A stretch of 18,113 nt of DNA. Origin: Chloroflexia bacterium. GTDB taxonomy: Bacteria > Chloroflexota > Chloroflexia > Thermomicrobiales > UBA6265. This document shows, one piece after another, positions 1-6,466 of this stretch. Made by a program: the position numbers and the translations under genes. The stretch covers positions 1 to 18,113 of the forward strand of contig JACCVE010000415.1 of the NCBI GenBank assembly GCA_013698285.1, read 5' to 3'. A model generated the notes under the pieces. It saw only the letters and a list, made by a program, of their open reading frames with translations. It was not told where the DNA came from and made no database searches. The first letter of the stretch is position 1, and every line of letters begins with the position of its first letter.

Positions 1-803
1 TCTTTCTCCAGGGTGGTGGCGATGTAGCGGCGATCCGGGTCGGTATCGACGTCGGAGAACAGTTCGAGGAGATCCTCGTCCTTCTCGATCCCGATCGCCC
101 GGAGCAAGATGGTCACCGGCATCTTCCGCTTGCGGTCCACCTTGACCGACAGCACGTCGCGGTTGGACGTCTCGAACTCGAGCCAGGCGCCCCGGTTCGG
201 GATCAGCTTGGCGGTCGAGAGCAGCTTGCCGGTGGCGGGGTCCGGGTTGCGCTCCAAGTAGGCGCCCGGCGAGCGGACGAGCTGGGAGACGACCACCCGC
301 TCGGCCCCGTTGATGATGAAGGTGCCGTCGGAGGTCATCATCGGGAAGTCGCCGAGGAAGATCCCGTCCGGACCCGTCTCCTTGATCTCGCCCGTCTCCC
401 GCATCACTAGGCGGGCCGAAATGCGCAGGGGGGCGGCGTAGGTGATGTCGCGGTCGCGGCAGTAGACCTCGGCGACGCGGGAGTCGAGCTTGGCGCGATC
501 CTGTTCCTCACCCTTCGGCATCCGCGTCCAGGGCGCGTCGAACCGCGGCTCGGAAATGGTCAGTTCCATCTTCTTGTGGTGGTCGGTGATCGGCGAGATC
601 TCCTTCAGGAGTTCCCGCAGCCCCTCGCGGATGAACCACTCGAACGACTCGGTCTGGACCTGGACCAGGTTCGGCATCTCCAGGGCGGTCGGGATGCGGG
701 AGAACGTTCGCCGGTTGACGCCCCGGTTCGATCGTACCTGGCGCCCTTGGGTGGCGACGGCGACCGTGGTGGCATCGGCGTGTGTCAATTCTTCAACGGC
801 CAT
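1..803 (-). CDS. rpoB: RNA polymerase beta subunit, N-terminal part (runs off left edge)
   Basis: This is the first 267 codons of the beta subunit of DNA-directed RNA polymerase; the rest lies beyond base 1. The translation begins MAVEELTHAD and contains the classic N-terminal beta signatures: IPTALEMPNLVQVQTESFEWF (split: residues 37-57), the GDFPMM stretch near 151-156, and the INGAERVVVSQLVRSPG block at 164-180, which includes the N-terminal rifampicin-region valine. RNPDPATGKLLSTAKLIPNR and the following RGAWLEFE belong to the beta lobe region. The ATG at 801-803 is preceded by a purine-rich GGGGGAG about seven bases upstream. The gene is transcribed away from the DUF2085/coaBC cluster. 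No ribosomal protein gene (rplJ, rplL) lies immediately upstream, unlike the usual rplKAJL-rpoBC layout, so the gene depends on its own promoter. Identification is very secure. Confidence 0.97.
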   Translation of the reverse strand, partial: MAVEELTHADATTVAVATQGRQVRSNRGVNRRTFSRIPTALEMPNLVQVQTESFEWFIREGLRELLKEISPITDHHKKMELTISEPRFDAPWTRMPKGEEQDRAKLDSRVAEVYCRDRDITYAAPLRISARLVMRETGEIKETGPDGIFLGDFPMMTSDGTFIINGAERVVVSQLVRSPGAYLERNPDPATGKLLSTAKLIPNRGAWLEFETSNRDVLSVKVDRKRKMPVTILLRAIGIEKDEDLLELFSDVDTDPDRRYIATTLEK

Positions 804-1352
804 GGACTCTCCCCCATCGTGTGCCACCTCGAGATGGTGGCCCGCTGGCACCGGACGCGACCCCGGCACATCGTCGAAAGGTGAAGCCCGGTGAGCCGGC
901 CCGCGGGACCGGTCGTCTCTCCCCGGGGTGATGGGTTCACTGCTGTCGCGGCACCGTCGCCCTCGCCCGTCGTTGGGCCCGTTTCCCTCATGTGTGATCC
1001 GACAAACCGGCGACCGTCACCACTCGGGGACAGACCTTGCCGGATCCGCGCCTGGCGGGTACGATCGTCAGGACGCCAGCGTCCTACCCATGACATCGTC
1101 GCTAGCCGACCCCGCGACAGACCGAGACATCAAACACCGTCCCGCGGTACTCGCAGCCCCCTGTCGACGACGACGCGTCCCCGGAAAGTATCACGAGAAG
1201 GCCGGTCGAGCGGCGATGACGGCGGGCACGACGAATCCGGCAGGGTATACGTTCCCCTCCCGGTGAGATGCCGTCCGTCTCGTTCACCCAGCACGCGCCG
1301 CAATAATCTCTCTCACGAGGCCGCATTCCGGGCCACTCCCCGATCAATGCGA
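804..1352 (-). other. Long untranslated leader of rpoB (about 550 nt, no convincing gene)
   Basis: This stretch lies between the predicted rpoB transcription start (about 1352) and the rpoB ATG. Open frames here on both strands are arginine/proline/serine-rich and have no recognisable domain or good ribosome binding site, so I do not call a gene. It contains small inverted repeats, for example GGACGC/GCGTCC at 1071-1084 and GCCACC/GGTGGC at 823-841. A leader of this length in front of rpoB suggests regulation at the RNA level, but no known riboswitch or ribosomal-protein leader was recognised. Confidence 0.5.
823..841 (-). promoter_or_regulatory. Small hairpin just upstream of the rpoB ribosome binding site
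   Basis: The inverted repeat GCCACC / GGTGGC is perfect over six pairs with a seven-base loop and lies about 20 nt upstream of the rpoB start codon. In the mRNA it would form immediately 5' of the GGGGGAG ribosome binding site. It could influence translation initiation, but a six-pair stem is expected fairly often at this GC content. Confidence 0.3.
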
Positions 1353-1358
1353 ACGAGT

Positions 1359-1387
1359 ATTATACGCGGTTCGGGACGCCTTGTCAA
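1359..1387 (-). promoter_or_regulatory. Perfect consensus sigma-70-type promoter for rpoB
   Basis: On the minus strand a -35 box TTGACA (1382-1387) and a -10 box TATAAT (1359-1364) are separated by exactly 17 bases. All twelve consensus positions match, in a sequence that is otherwise strongly GC-rich. Transcription would start near 1352 and run leftwards into rpoB. This is the strongest promoter in the window. Confidence 0.85.
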
Positions 1388-1490
1388 CTCTTCCAGGACG
1401 GCCAAAACGCCGCCGTCCGGATCACCCGTCTATTGGCAGTCGTCGTTCGTACCGCCCTGACCCAGCGTTCGGCTCACGACCTTTCGGCCA

Positions 1491-1520
1491 TTGCCGCCGG
1501 AGCGCCGGCCCGCCTACACT
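1491..1520 (+). promoter_or_regulatory. Possible promoter for the DUF2085-coaBC cluster
   Basis: TTGCCG (1491-1496) and TACACT (1515-1520) are spaced by 18 bases on the plus strand, about 120 nt before the DUF2085 start. The match is moderate (four of six in each box). It lies divergent to the rpoB promoter, about 100 bp from it. The rest of 1388-1639 shows no gene. Confidence 0.4.
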
Positions 1521-1639
1521 CCTCGGGCGAGACCGTCGGGACTCCCCAGTTCACGGGTCGTCGGATTGGTCGGCTCGCCGGGGCGATGCCGCGCGGACGC
1601 CGGGCAAACGCCCATCGATCGGCCGGGGGTGGGGTTTAG

Positions 1640-2275
1640 ATGGTGACTGGAGAGGACGGCGTCACGGACCTCGCCGGTGGGTCCATCTCCGGACCGGTCA
1701 CGGAGCGGGCCAGTGTCCGCGCCATCATCGCGGCGAACCGGGGGATGTACCAGATTGCCCGTCACTGGCTGGCCATTTCCAACGGCCTGGCGGCGCTGTT
1801 CGCGCTCCTGCCCCTCGCCGCACCGCTGCTCCTGTCCGCCGGCGCCGACCGGGCCGCCGGTGCGATCGACGGCGCCTTTTGGTATCTCTGCCACCAACGG
1901 GACGACCGCAGTTTTCACCTCGCCGGCGAGCGAGTGGCCTGCTGTCACCGCTGCCTGGCGATCTATGGCGGCCTCTTCCTCGCCGGGCTCGCGTTCACGG
2001 TCGTCCGGACTCGCGTCGGTCCCCTTCGCCTGCCGCTTGCGTCACTGCTCGTCACCCCGGTCCTGGTCGATGTCCTGACCCAACCGATATTCGGCCGCGA
2101 GAGCGCGATGGTTCCCCGGGTCGTCACGGGGCTACTCTTTGCCCTCGCGGTCAACTGGGTCGCGTTGCCCCGCCTCGACGCCGGGTTCGCCGGGATCCGG
2201 GCCCAGATCGAGACCCGTTTCGCCCGCCTCGTCGCTGCGGGCCGGGTCACGCCGCTCCCCGGGACGTCACGGTGA
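1640..2275 (+). CDS. DUF2085 family integral membrane protein
   Basis: A 211-residue membrane protein of unknown function. The family signature is clear: CHQ at residues 84-86, then ER at 97-98, then CCHRCLAIYGG at 101-111, which is the conserved cysteine/histidine motif of DUF2085 proteins. Hydrophobic segments lie at about 45-66, 107-123, 132-148 and 160-178, so four membrane helices are likely, with the Cys/His motif between the first two. The cysteines suggest metal binding or redox chemistry, but no activity is established for the family as far as I know. The ATG at 1640 follows a GGGGGTGGGG stretch that can serve as ribosome binding site. The gene ends four bases before coaBC, so the two are probably co-transcribed; a role near CoA synthesis is only suggested by that neighbour. 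Confidence 0.85.
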   Translation: MVTGEDGVTDLAGGSISGPVTERASVRAIIAANRGMYQIARHWLAISNGLAALFALLPLAAPLLLSAGADRAAGAIDGAFWYLCHQRDDRSFHLAGERVACCHRCLAIYGGLFLAGLAFTVVRTRVGPLRLPLASLLVTPVLVDVLTQPIFGRESAMVPRVVTGLLFALAVNWVALPRLDAGFAGIRAQIETRFARLVAAGRVTPLPGTSR

Positions 2276-2279
2276 CGGC

Positions 2280-3482
2280 ATGAACCCTCTGGCCTCGGCA
2301 TCGATCGTCGTCGCCGTCTCCGGGGGCATCGCCGCCTACAAGGCCGCCGACCTGGTGAGTTCGCTGACCCAAGCCGGCGCCCGGGTCGAGGTGATCCTGA
2401 CACGGGGGGCTCGGGAGTTCATCCGTCCCCTGACTTTTCAGGCCCTCACCCACCGCCCCGTCCACGAGGACCTCTTCGAGCCGTGGACCGAGGCCTCGCT
2501 CGGTCACGTGTCACTGGCCCGGGACACAGCACTGCTCATCGTCGCGCCCGCATCTGCCAACACCATCGCCCGGCTCGCCCTCGGGATGGCCGACGACCTA
2601 CTGGGAGCAGTCGCTCTGGCCACGGGGGCGCCCATCCTGGTGGCCCCGGCAATGGAACACCACATGTTCCACCACCCCGCCACCAGGGGACACCTGACGA
2701 CGCTCCGTGGCTGGGGCGTCACGGTCATCGGCCCGACATCGGGCCGCCTGGCATCGGGCGAGACGGGCGACGGTCGCCTCGCCGGCGTCCCCGAGATCAT
2801 CGGGGCGGCCCGCCAGGTGCTCGGCCGCGGCGGCCCACTGGCAGGCCGCCGGATCGTGGTCACCGCGGGCGGAACGCGCGAGCCGCTCGACCCGGTCCGG
2901 TACCTGACCAACGGCTCGTCGGGCTTGATGGGGTACGCGATCGCCCGGGCAGCGATCGACGTCGGGGCGACCGTCAGCCTGATCTCCACTCCGGTCGTCC
3001 TGCCGGCGGTGGTCGGGGCGGAGATGGTCCACGTCGGGACGGCCCTAGAGATGGCCACGGCCGTCGATGAGCAGACGGCGCGGGCCGATGTCCTGGTCAT
3101 GGCCGCCGCGGTGGCCGATTTCCGCCCGGCCACCGCCGCCGCGCACAAGGTCAAGAAGCAGGGTGGGACGGCCACGATGACCCTCGACCTGGTTCTCAAT
3201 CCCGATATCCTGGCCGGACTCGATCGCCCCGGCCTGATCAAGGTGGGGTTCGCGGCAGAGACGGACGACCTCGTCGCCAACGCCCGGGCGAAGCTCGATG
3301 CCAAAGGTCTCGCCATGATCGTCGCCAATGATGCCCGGGACGCGATCGGCAGCCCCGATAACGAGGTCGTCCTCCTGACGCCGGGGGCCGAGCCCGAGTA
3401 TGTACCCCGGATGGACAAGGACGATCTCGCGGCCATCCTCATCGCCAGGGTCGGGACGCTACTCGCGGGGAATCGCCCATGA
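2280..3482 (+). CDS. coaBC: Bifunctional phosphopantothenoylcysteine decarboxylase / phosphopantothenate-cysteine ligase
   Basis: A 400-residue CoaBC (Dfp) protein. It ligates cysteine to 4'-phosphopantothenate and then decarboxylates the product to 4'-phosphopantetheine. The N-terminal flavoprotein half shows VSGGIAAYKAADL (13-25), the active-site histidine H76 in LGHVSLAR, the substrate clamp PAMEHHMF (123-130) and the flap region LASGETGDGRL (157-167). The C-terminal ligase half shows TAGGTREPLDPVR (195-207), NGSSGLMG (211-218), AAAVADFRP (275-283) and K290 in HKVKK. In E. coli Dfp the clamp has Asn in PAMN and the flap has Cys in ACG, both catalytic; here they are Glu126 and Ser159. That variation may be a lineage feature. 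I start at ATG 2280, just after the DUF2085 stop; an earlier in-frame extension is not homologous. The stop overlaps the next start by four bases (ATGA). Confidence 0.95.
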   Translation: MNPLASASIVVAVSGGIAAYKAADLVSSLTQAGARVEVILTRGAREFIRPLTFQALTHRPVHEDLFEPWTEASLGHVSLARDTALLIVAPASANTIARLALGMADDLLGAVALATGAPILVAPAMEHHMFHHPATRGHLTTLRGWGVTVIGPTSGRLASGETGDGRLAGVPEIIGAARQVLGRGGPLAGRRIVVTAGGTREPLDPVRYLTNGSSGLMGYAIARAAIDVGATVSLISTPVVLPAVVGAEMVHVGTALEMATAVDEQTARADVLVMAAAVADFRPATAAAHKVKKQGGTATMTLDLVLNPDILAGLDRPGLIKVGFAAETDDLVANARAKLDAKGLAMIVANDARDAIGSPDNEVVLLTPGAEPEYVPRMDKDDLAAILIARVGTLLAGNRP

Positions 3483-3805
3483 TCCACCCTCCCGTCGAAC
3501 CCCGCCGCGGCACGATCTCGGTCGCTCGCTCATCGCTGGCGATCGAAGTCTTGCTCAATATCTACGCCCTGGGGGCCATGGCCGTGGTCGCCCGTCTGGT
3601 ATTACGTGGCGCGGACATCCCCGCTGGGCTCGCCGTCGGGTCACTGGTGTACCGGTGGACTGATCCCCTGGTGGCACCGATGGCGGGCTTGCCGGGAGCC
3701 GACAGGCCGATCCTCGGCGCGATCACGCTGCCCGACCTGACCCTCGCCGCCCTCGTCGCCCTGATCCCCCTCGCCGCCGTGGCCCGGACCGCCGGTCGCC
3801 GTTGA
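3479..3805 (+). CDS. YggT-like small integral membrane protein
   Basis: A 108-residue protein whose ATG overlaps the coaBC stop (ATGA), a sign of translational coupling. Two hydrophobic segments, about 20-43 and 84-104, flank a middle with TDPLVAPMAGL, followed by ITLPDLTLAALVALIPLA. This arrangement (membrane helix, W-T-DP-L-x-P segment, short loop, D-L-T/S helix) resembles the YggT family of small bacterial membrane proteins, which are linked to osmotic protection or division-plane functions. The resemblance is seen by eye and is modest; the usual family has two such units, here only about one and a half are visible. It may alternatively be an unassigned membrane protein. It lies at the end of the DUF2085-coaBC cluster. 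Confidence 0.65.
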   Translation: MIHPPVEPRRGTISVARSSLAIEVLLNIYALGAMAVVARLVLRGADIPAGLAVGSLVYRWTDPLVAPMAGLPGADRPILGAITLPDLTLAALVALIPLAAVARTAGRR

Positions 3806-3863
3806 TCCCCTGGCCCATGAGTTGCAGTACGGCGAGGGACCGTGGATCGTTGGTATCGCCATG

Positions 3864-3893
3864 GTCGGGACACACCGGCAGCCATGTCCCGGC
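3864..3893. repeat. Perfect nine-pair inverted repeat between the YggT-like gene and the small membrane protein
   Basis: GTCGGGACA and TGTCCCGGC pair over nine positions (one G-U) around a 12-base loop. It follows the YggT-like stop by about 60 bases. There is no T-tract after it on the plus strand, so it is not a standard terminator; it may be a processing or pausing hairpin. The surrounding 3806-3992 contains no other gene that I can support. Confidence 0.45.
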
Positions 3894-3934
3894 TACCGCG
3901 TTCGTCCCGCGATCGCCCCTTACCCGGGGGCGAT

Positions 3935-3962
3935 CGATACGTCTCTCGATACGTCTCTCGAT
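3935..3962. repeat. Short tandem direct repeat, 12-bp unit
   Basis: The unit CGATACGTCTCT occurs twice in a row (3935-3946, 3947-3958), followed by CGAT, the start of a third copy. It lies about 30 bases before the start of the 41-residue membrane protein. It could be a protein-binding site or a simple slippage product. Confidence 0.6.
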
Positions 3963-3992
3963 GGGCGTCGCATCTCGTGATGGAGCAAGACG

Positions 3993-4118
3993 ATGATGGT
4001 CAGGAATACGACACGCGGGATCTTGGGCTTGGTACTGGCCGCCGGGGCTACCTGGCTCGCCAACTTCATCGTCGAGAAAGTGTTCGGTCCCGAGGAAGCC
4101 GAACCCGCTCACCGGTGA
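3993..4118 (+). CDS. Small single-pass membrane protein, 41 residues, unrecognised
   Basis: A short gene with ATG-ATG start at 3993 preceded seven bases upstream by GGAG, and a TGA stop at 4116-4118. The product starts MMVRNTTRGILGLVLAAG, continues with ATWLANFIVEKVFG and ends in a charged EEAEPAHR tail. Residues 9-27 form one hydrophobic segment, with basic residues (R4, R8) before it and acidic residues after it, as expected for a small inner-membrane protein with the N-terminus inside. I do not recognise a family. Good ribosome binding site, sensible topology and normal codon use support it; only its shortness weakens the call. It may be transcribed with coaBC or from a promoter in 3806-3990. 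The following 4119-4340 has no convincing gene. Confidence 0.6.
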   Translation: MMVRNTTRGILGLVLAAGATWLANFIVEKVFGPEEAEPAHR

Positions 4119-4340
4119 CCGTCCGGCACGGTCCCGGCGAGGCATCCCTGCCCCGGCGAAGCGACGCCGACGAGGCGACCGGCGGTTCGGTGATCTCGTC
4201 CCGATCCCTACTCGGCCAGGTGTGAGTGATGGCGTGGTCTCTGGTCGTGGTCTTGGCGGTTTCGGTTCGCCCAGGACGTCGGCCGAGCCGGGGATCGGTG
4301 TGGACCAGGGCGACCGTCGCGCCCAGCTCGGCCAACCATC

Positions 4341-5222
4341 GTGGATAGGCCACCGCGCCGCGTGGTGGCGATCGCCAATCCGACGACCCGCGGCGACGTG
4401 GCCGCGATCTTTACGCGATTGAGGACGTACCGTCCCACCCACGTCGACCTGCGTACCTACTTGACCGACGGTCCGGGTGCCGCGACCGATCTGGCTCGCC
4501 GTTTCGGTCCGGACGCCGATGTCGTCGTCGCGGTCGGCGGTGACGGTACCGTCAGCGAGGTCGCGACCGCGATCGCGGGCACACGGACCCGGATCGCGAT
4601 CATCCCGGCCGGCTCGACCAACATCATCGCCCGGGAACTGGCGATCCCGGCCAGTCTCGACGCGGCGATCAACCTCGCATTTCACGGCGAGCGGGAGCGT
4701 TTGCTCGATGTCGGCCGCGTCGGTGAGCGGATGTTCCTGCACATGGCCGGGGCCGGGCTCGACAGCCACATCTTCGCCAACGCGGACCGTCGCCTCAAGC
4801 GGCGGATCGGCTGGGTCGCCTACCTGCCGCCCGGCTTCATCGCATTGCGGCAACCCGTCGCCGAGATGACCTTGGACATCGACGGCGAGTCGATGACGGT
4901 GGCCTCGCGGCTCGTCGTCGTGGCCAATGGGAGTTCGGTGGTGACGCCTCGGCTGGCGCTCTACCCCGACATGGGCTCCGACGACGGCTGGCTCGATATC
5001 CTGATCTTCACCGCCGCACATCCGATCACCGTCGCCCGCACGGTCGGGGGCATCCTCACCCGTCGTCTGCACCGGTCACCGGACGTGATCCACCGGCGCG
5101 GTCGCCAGATCATCATCCGGGCCGACCCGCCACTCCCGGTGCAATTGGATGGTGAGGCGATCCTCACCACCCCGGTGACGATCACGATCGACCCGGGAGC
5201 CCTCCGCGTCCTCGTGCCCTGA
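4341..5222 (+). CDS. Diacylglycerol kinase / YegS-family lipid kinase
   Basis: A 293-residue protein of the diacylglycerol kinase catalytic family, which phosphorylates diacylglycerol or related lipids with ATP at the membrane face. Residues 8-16 (VVAIANPTT) open the fold, the nucleotide-binding motif VAVGGDGTVSEVATAI lies at 63-78, and IIPAGSTNIIARELAIP at 87-103 is the second conserved block. The C-terminal beta-sandwich includes MAGAGLDSHIFANADR (135-150) and ends with VQLDGEAI, the typical closing motif. Length is normal for the family. The start is uncertain: GTG 4341 gives the fold in full but has no clear ribosome binding site, and GTG 4362 or 4365 is possible. The true lipid substrate cannot be told from sequence. 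A strong hairpin follows the stop. Confidence 0.88.
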   Translation: MDRPPRRVVAIANPTTRGDVAAIFTRLRTYRPTHVDLRTYLTDGPGAATDLARRFGPDADVVVAVGGDGTVSEVATAIAGTRTRIAIIPAGSTNIIARELAIPASLDAAINLAFHGERERLLDVGRVGERMFLHMAGAGLDSHIFANADRRLKRRIGWVAYLPPGFIALRQPVAEMTLDIDGESMTVASRLVVVANGSSVVTPRLALYPDMGSDDGWLDILIFTAAHPITVARTVGGILTRRLHRSPDVIHRRGRQIIIRADPPLPVQLDGEAILTTPVTITIDPGALRVLVP

Positions 5223-5253
5223 GGCGCTGGCCACGATCGCAGTGACCAAAGCC

Positions 5254-5291
5254 GGAACGGACCGGGGCAGCCTCGTGCCCCGGTCCGTTCT
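5254..5291. terminator. Strong hairpin between convergent genes, probable bidirectional terminator
   Basis: A 15-pair perfect stem (GAACGGACCGGGGCA with TGCCCCGGTCCGTTC, plus one G-U) encloses the six-base loop GCCTCG. It sits between the convergent lipid kinase and RodZ-like genes. Neither side has a long T-tract, only short T-containing stretches, but in high-GC genomes such hairpins often act as terminators. Confidence 0.75.
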
Positions 5292-5340
5292 CGTCATCCT
5301 TGGTTCCCACACCCATGCCGGGCCAAGGACCCGCACCGCG

Positions 5341-6363
5341 TCAGGGTAGTGTCAACGTCTGCTGGCCCGCACCCGGCATGACGAAATTCTGCGCGCCGGT
5401 GTCGTGGTTGGTGATGAACGTCGTCGCCACGTCACTCGTATAGACCGAGAACGAGATGGCGGAGAAGCGTTCCGTCGATTGGCCCGCCGCCAACGGCCCT
5501 TCAAAGACGGTCTGATCGTCGGCGACCACCGTCAGCCACCCGACCGGCACGTCGAGGGCCGCGAAGCTGAGCGTGACCGAGGCCTCGGCGAAGGCCGTCT
5601 CCGTCGCCGCGACGGTACGGGCCTCGGCAGTCGCCGCGGCCGACTCGGTGCCCTCCGCCTCGCGGGTCGCCTCGGCATCCGGGGTCGCGGTCGCGGTCGG
5701 CGGATCGGTCGGCTCGGCCTCGACCTCTTCCGTCTCCGTCGCGGCCGGAGCCTCGGTGGGCCGGGACCGGGCCGGGCGCGTGGCGGGGGCCGAGCCCAGG
5801 TCTGCCACGTCTCCGTCCTCCGCCTCGTCCCCACCGGAGGCCGGAGACCCATTGGCCTCTGCCCGGCCCGACGCCGGCGTGGGGGTCTCCTCCCGCTCGG
5901 GTTCGAGGATCGGCGACGGTGGGACCTGGAGCGGCATCGCGGTCAAGGTCGGGATGGAAGTCGGCGCCGGGACGCCCGAGTCCGGGGCGAAGTAGGCACT
6001 GTAGAACCAGGCGAAGACGACGGCGCTCATCACGACGAGGAAGGCGATGATGGCGAAGTTGGGCGCCCAGTGGCTCGGCATATTCAGCGGCTTGACCGCC
6101 ACGACGACATCATCGGCCCGGTGACCAGGGTCTTGGGCCTCGTCGAACATGGCGAGCAAGGTGTGCGCGTCGAGGCCCAGATAGGCCGCGTAGTTGCGCA
6201 CGAACCCGCGTTGGTAGATCACGGCCGCCGGCAGCGCCGCGAAGTTCTCGTCTTCCAGGGCTGCCAGGTGGTGCCTATTGATGCGGGTCGCCTGCTCAGC
6301 TTCTTTGAGCGTGACCCCTTTATAGGCCCGGGCCTGTCGCAGCGTATCGCCGAGGTTGGCCAT
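5341..6363 (-). CDS. RodZ-like membrane protein: HTH domain, membrane helix, T/E/P-rich stalk, DUF4115 domain
   Basis: A 340-residue protein with RodZ architecture. Residues 4-73 form a Cro/C1-type helix-turn-helix: LGDTLRQARAYKGVTLKEAE, then the helix TRINRHHLAALEDENF, ending with RGFVRNYAAYLGLD. A single membrane helix spans about 102-124. Residues 130-255 are low-complexity, rich in Thr, Ala, Glu and Pro, and likely form an extracytoplasmic stalk. The C-terminal 80 residues (SVTLSFAALDVPVGWLTVV onwards) match the DUF4115 beta-rich domain found at the end of RodZ proteins. RodZ links MreB to the cell envelope and sets rod shape in other bacteria. No mreB is in view, so the role here is inferred. 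ATG 6361-6363 is the start; a GGAGAG lies about 12 bases upstream. Confidence 0.85.
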   Translation of the reverse strand: MANLGDTLRQARAYKGVTLKEAEQATRINRHHLAALEDENFAALPAAVIYQRGFVRNYAAYLGLDAHTLLAMFDEAQDPGHRADDVVVAVKPLNMPSHWAPNFAIIAFLVVMSAVVFAWFYSAYFAPDSGVPAPTSIPTLTAMPLQVPPSPILEPEREETPTPASGRAEANGSPASGGDEAEDGDVADLGSAPATRPARSRPTEAPAATETEEVEAEPTDPPTATATPDAEATREAEGTESAAATAEARTVAATETAFAEASVTLSFAALDVPVGWLTVVADDQTVFEGPLAAGQSTERFSAISFSVYTSDVATTFITNHDTGAQNFVMPGAGQQTLTLP

Positions 6364-6390
6364 CCGTGCGTCGTCTCTCCGTTCCCCTCA

Positions 6391-6427
6391 GAGGCACCAG
6401 CCTGCCTCTCCCCTCCGCATGCTACCA
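6391..6427 (-). promoter_or_regulatory. Extended -10 promoter and leader hairpin of the RodZ-like gene
   Basis: On the minus strand TGGTAGCAT (6419-6427) is an extended -10 element without a good -35 box, placing the transcript start near 6412, about 50 nt before the ATG. The leader then holds a six-pair hairpin, GAGGCA/TGCCTC (6391-6408). The same TGG-TA..AT pattern occurs at 8593 and 14269. Confidence 0.4.
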
Positions 6428-6466
6428 CGCGAGACGGGCCGGTGCCGGCCGGTCACCCCGCTCGGC

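Noticed and set aside
1102..1347. 81-codon minus-strand frame starting with TTG at the beginning of the rpoB leader
   Set aside because: No ribosome binding site, Arg/Gly-rich composition and no recognisable domain; best seen as untranslated leader.
4229..4348. 39-codon plus-strand frame starting MAWSLVVVLAVSV, overlapping the lipid kinase start
   Set aside because: Short hydrophobic start but then Arg/Ser-rich, no ribosome binding site; likely chance.
4066..4353. 95-codon minus-strand frame beginning MAYPRWLAELGATVALVHTD
   Set aside because: The first 20 residues look protein-like but the remainder is Arg/Thr-rich and there is no ribosome binding site or family match.
6436..6455. GGCCGG-TG-CCGGCC palindrome as terminator of the four-cysteine protein gene
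   Set aside because: The loop would be only two bases and no T-tract follows; such GC palindromes are common at this composition.
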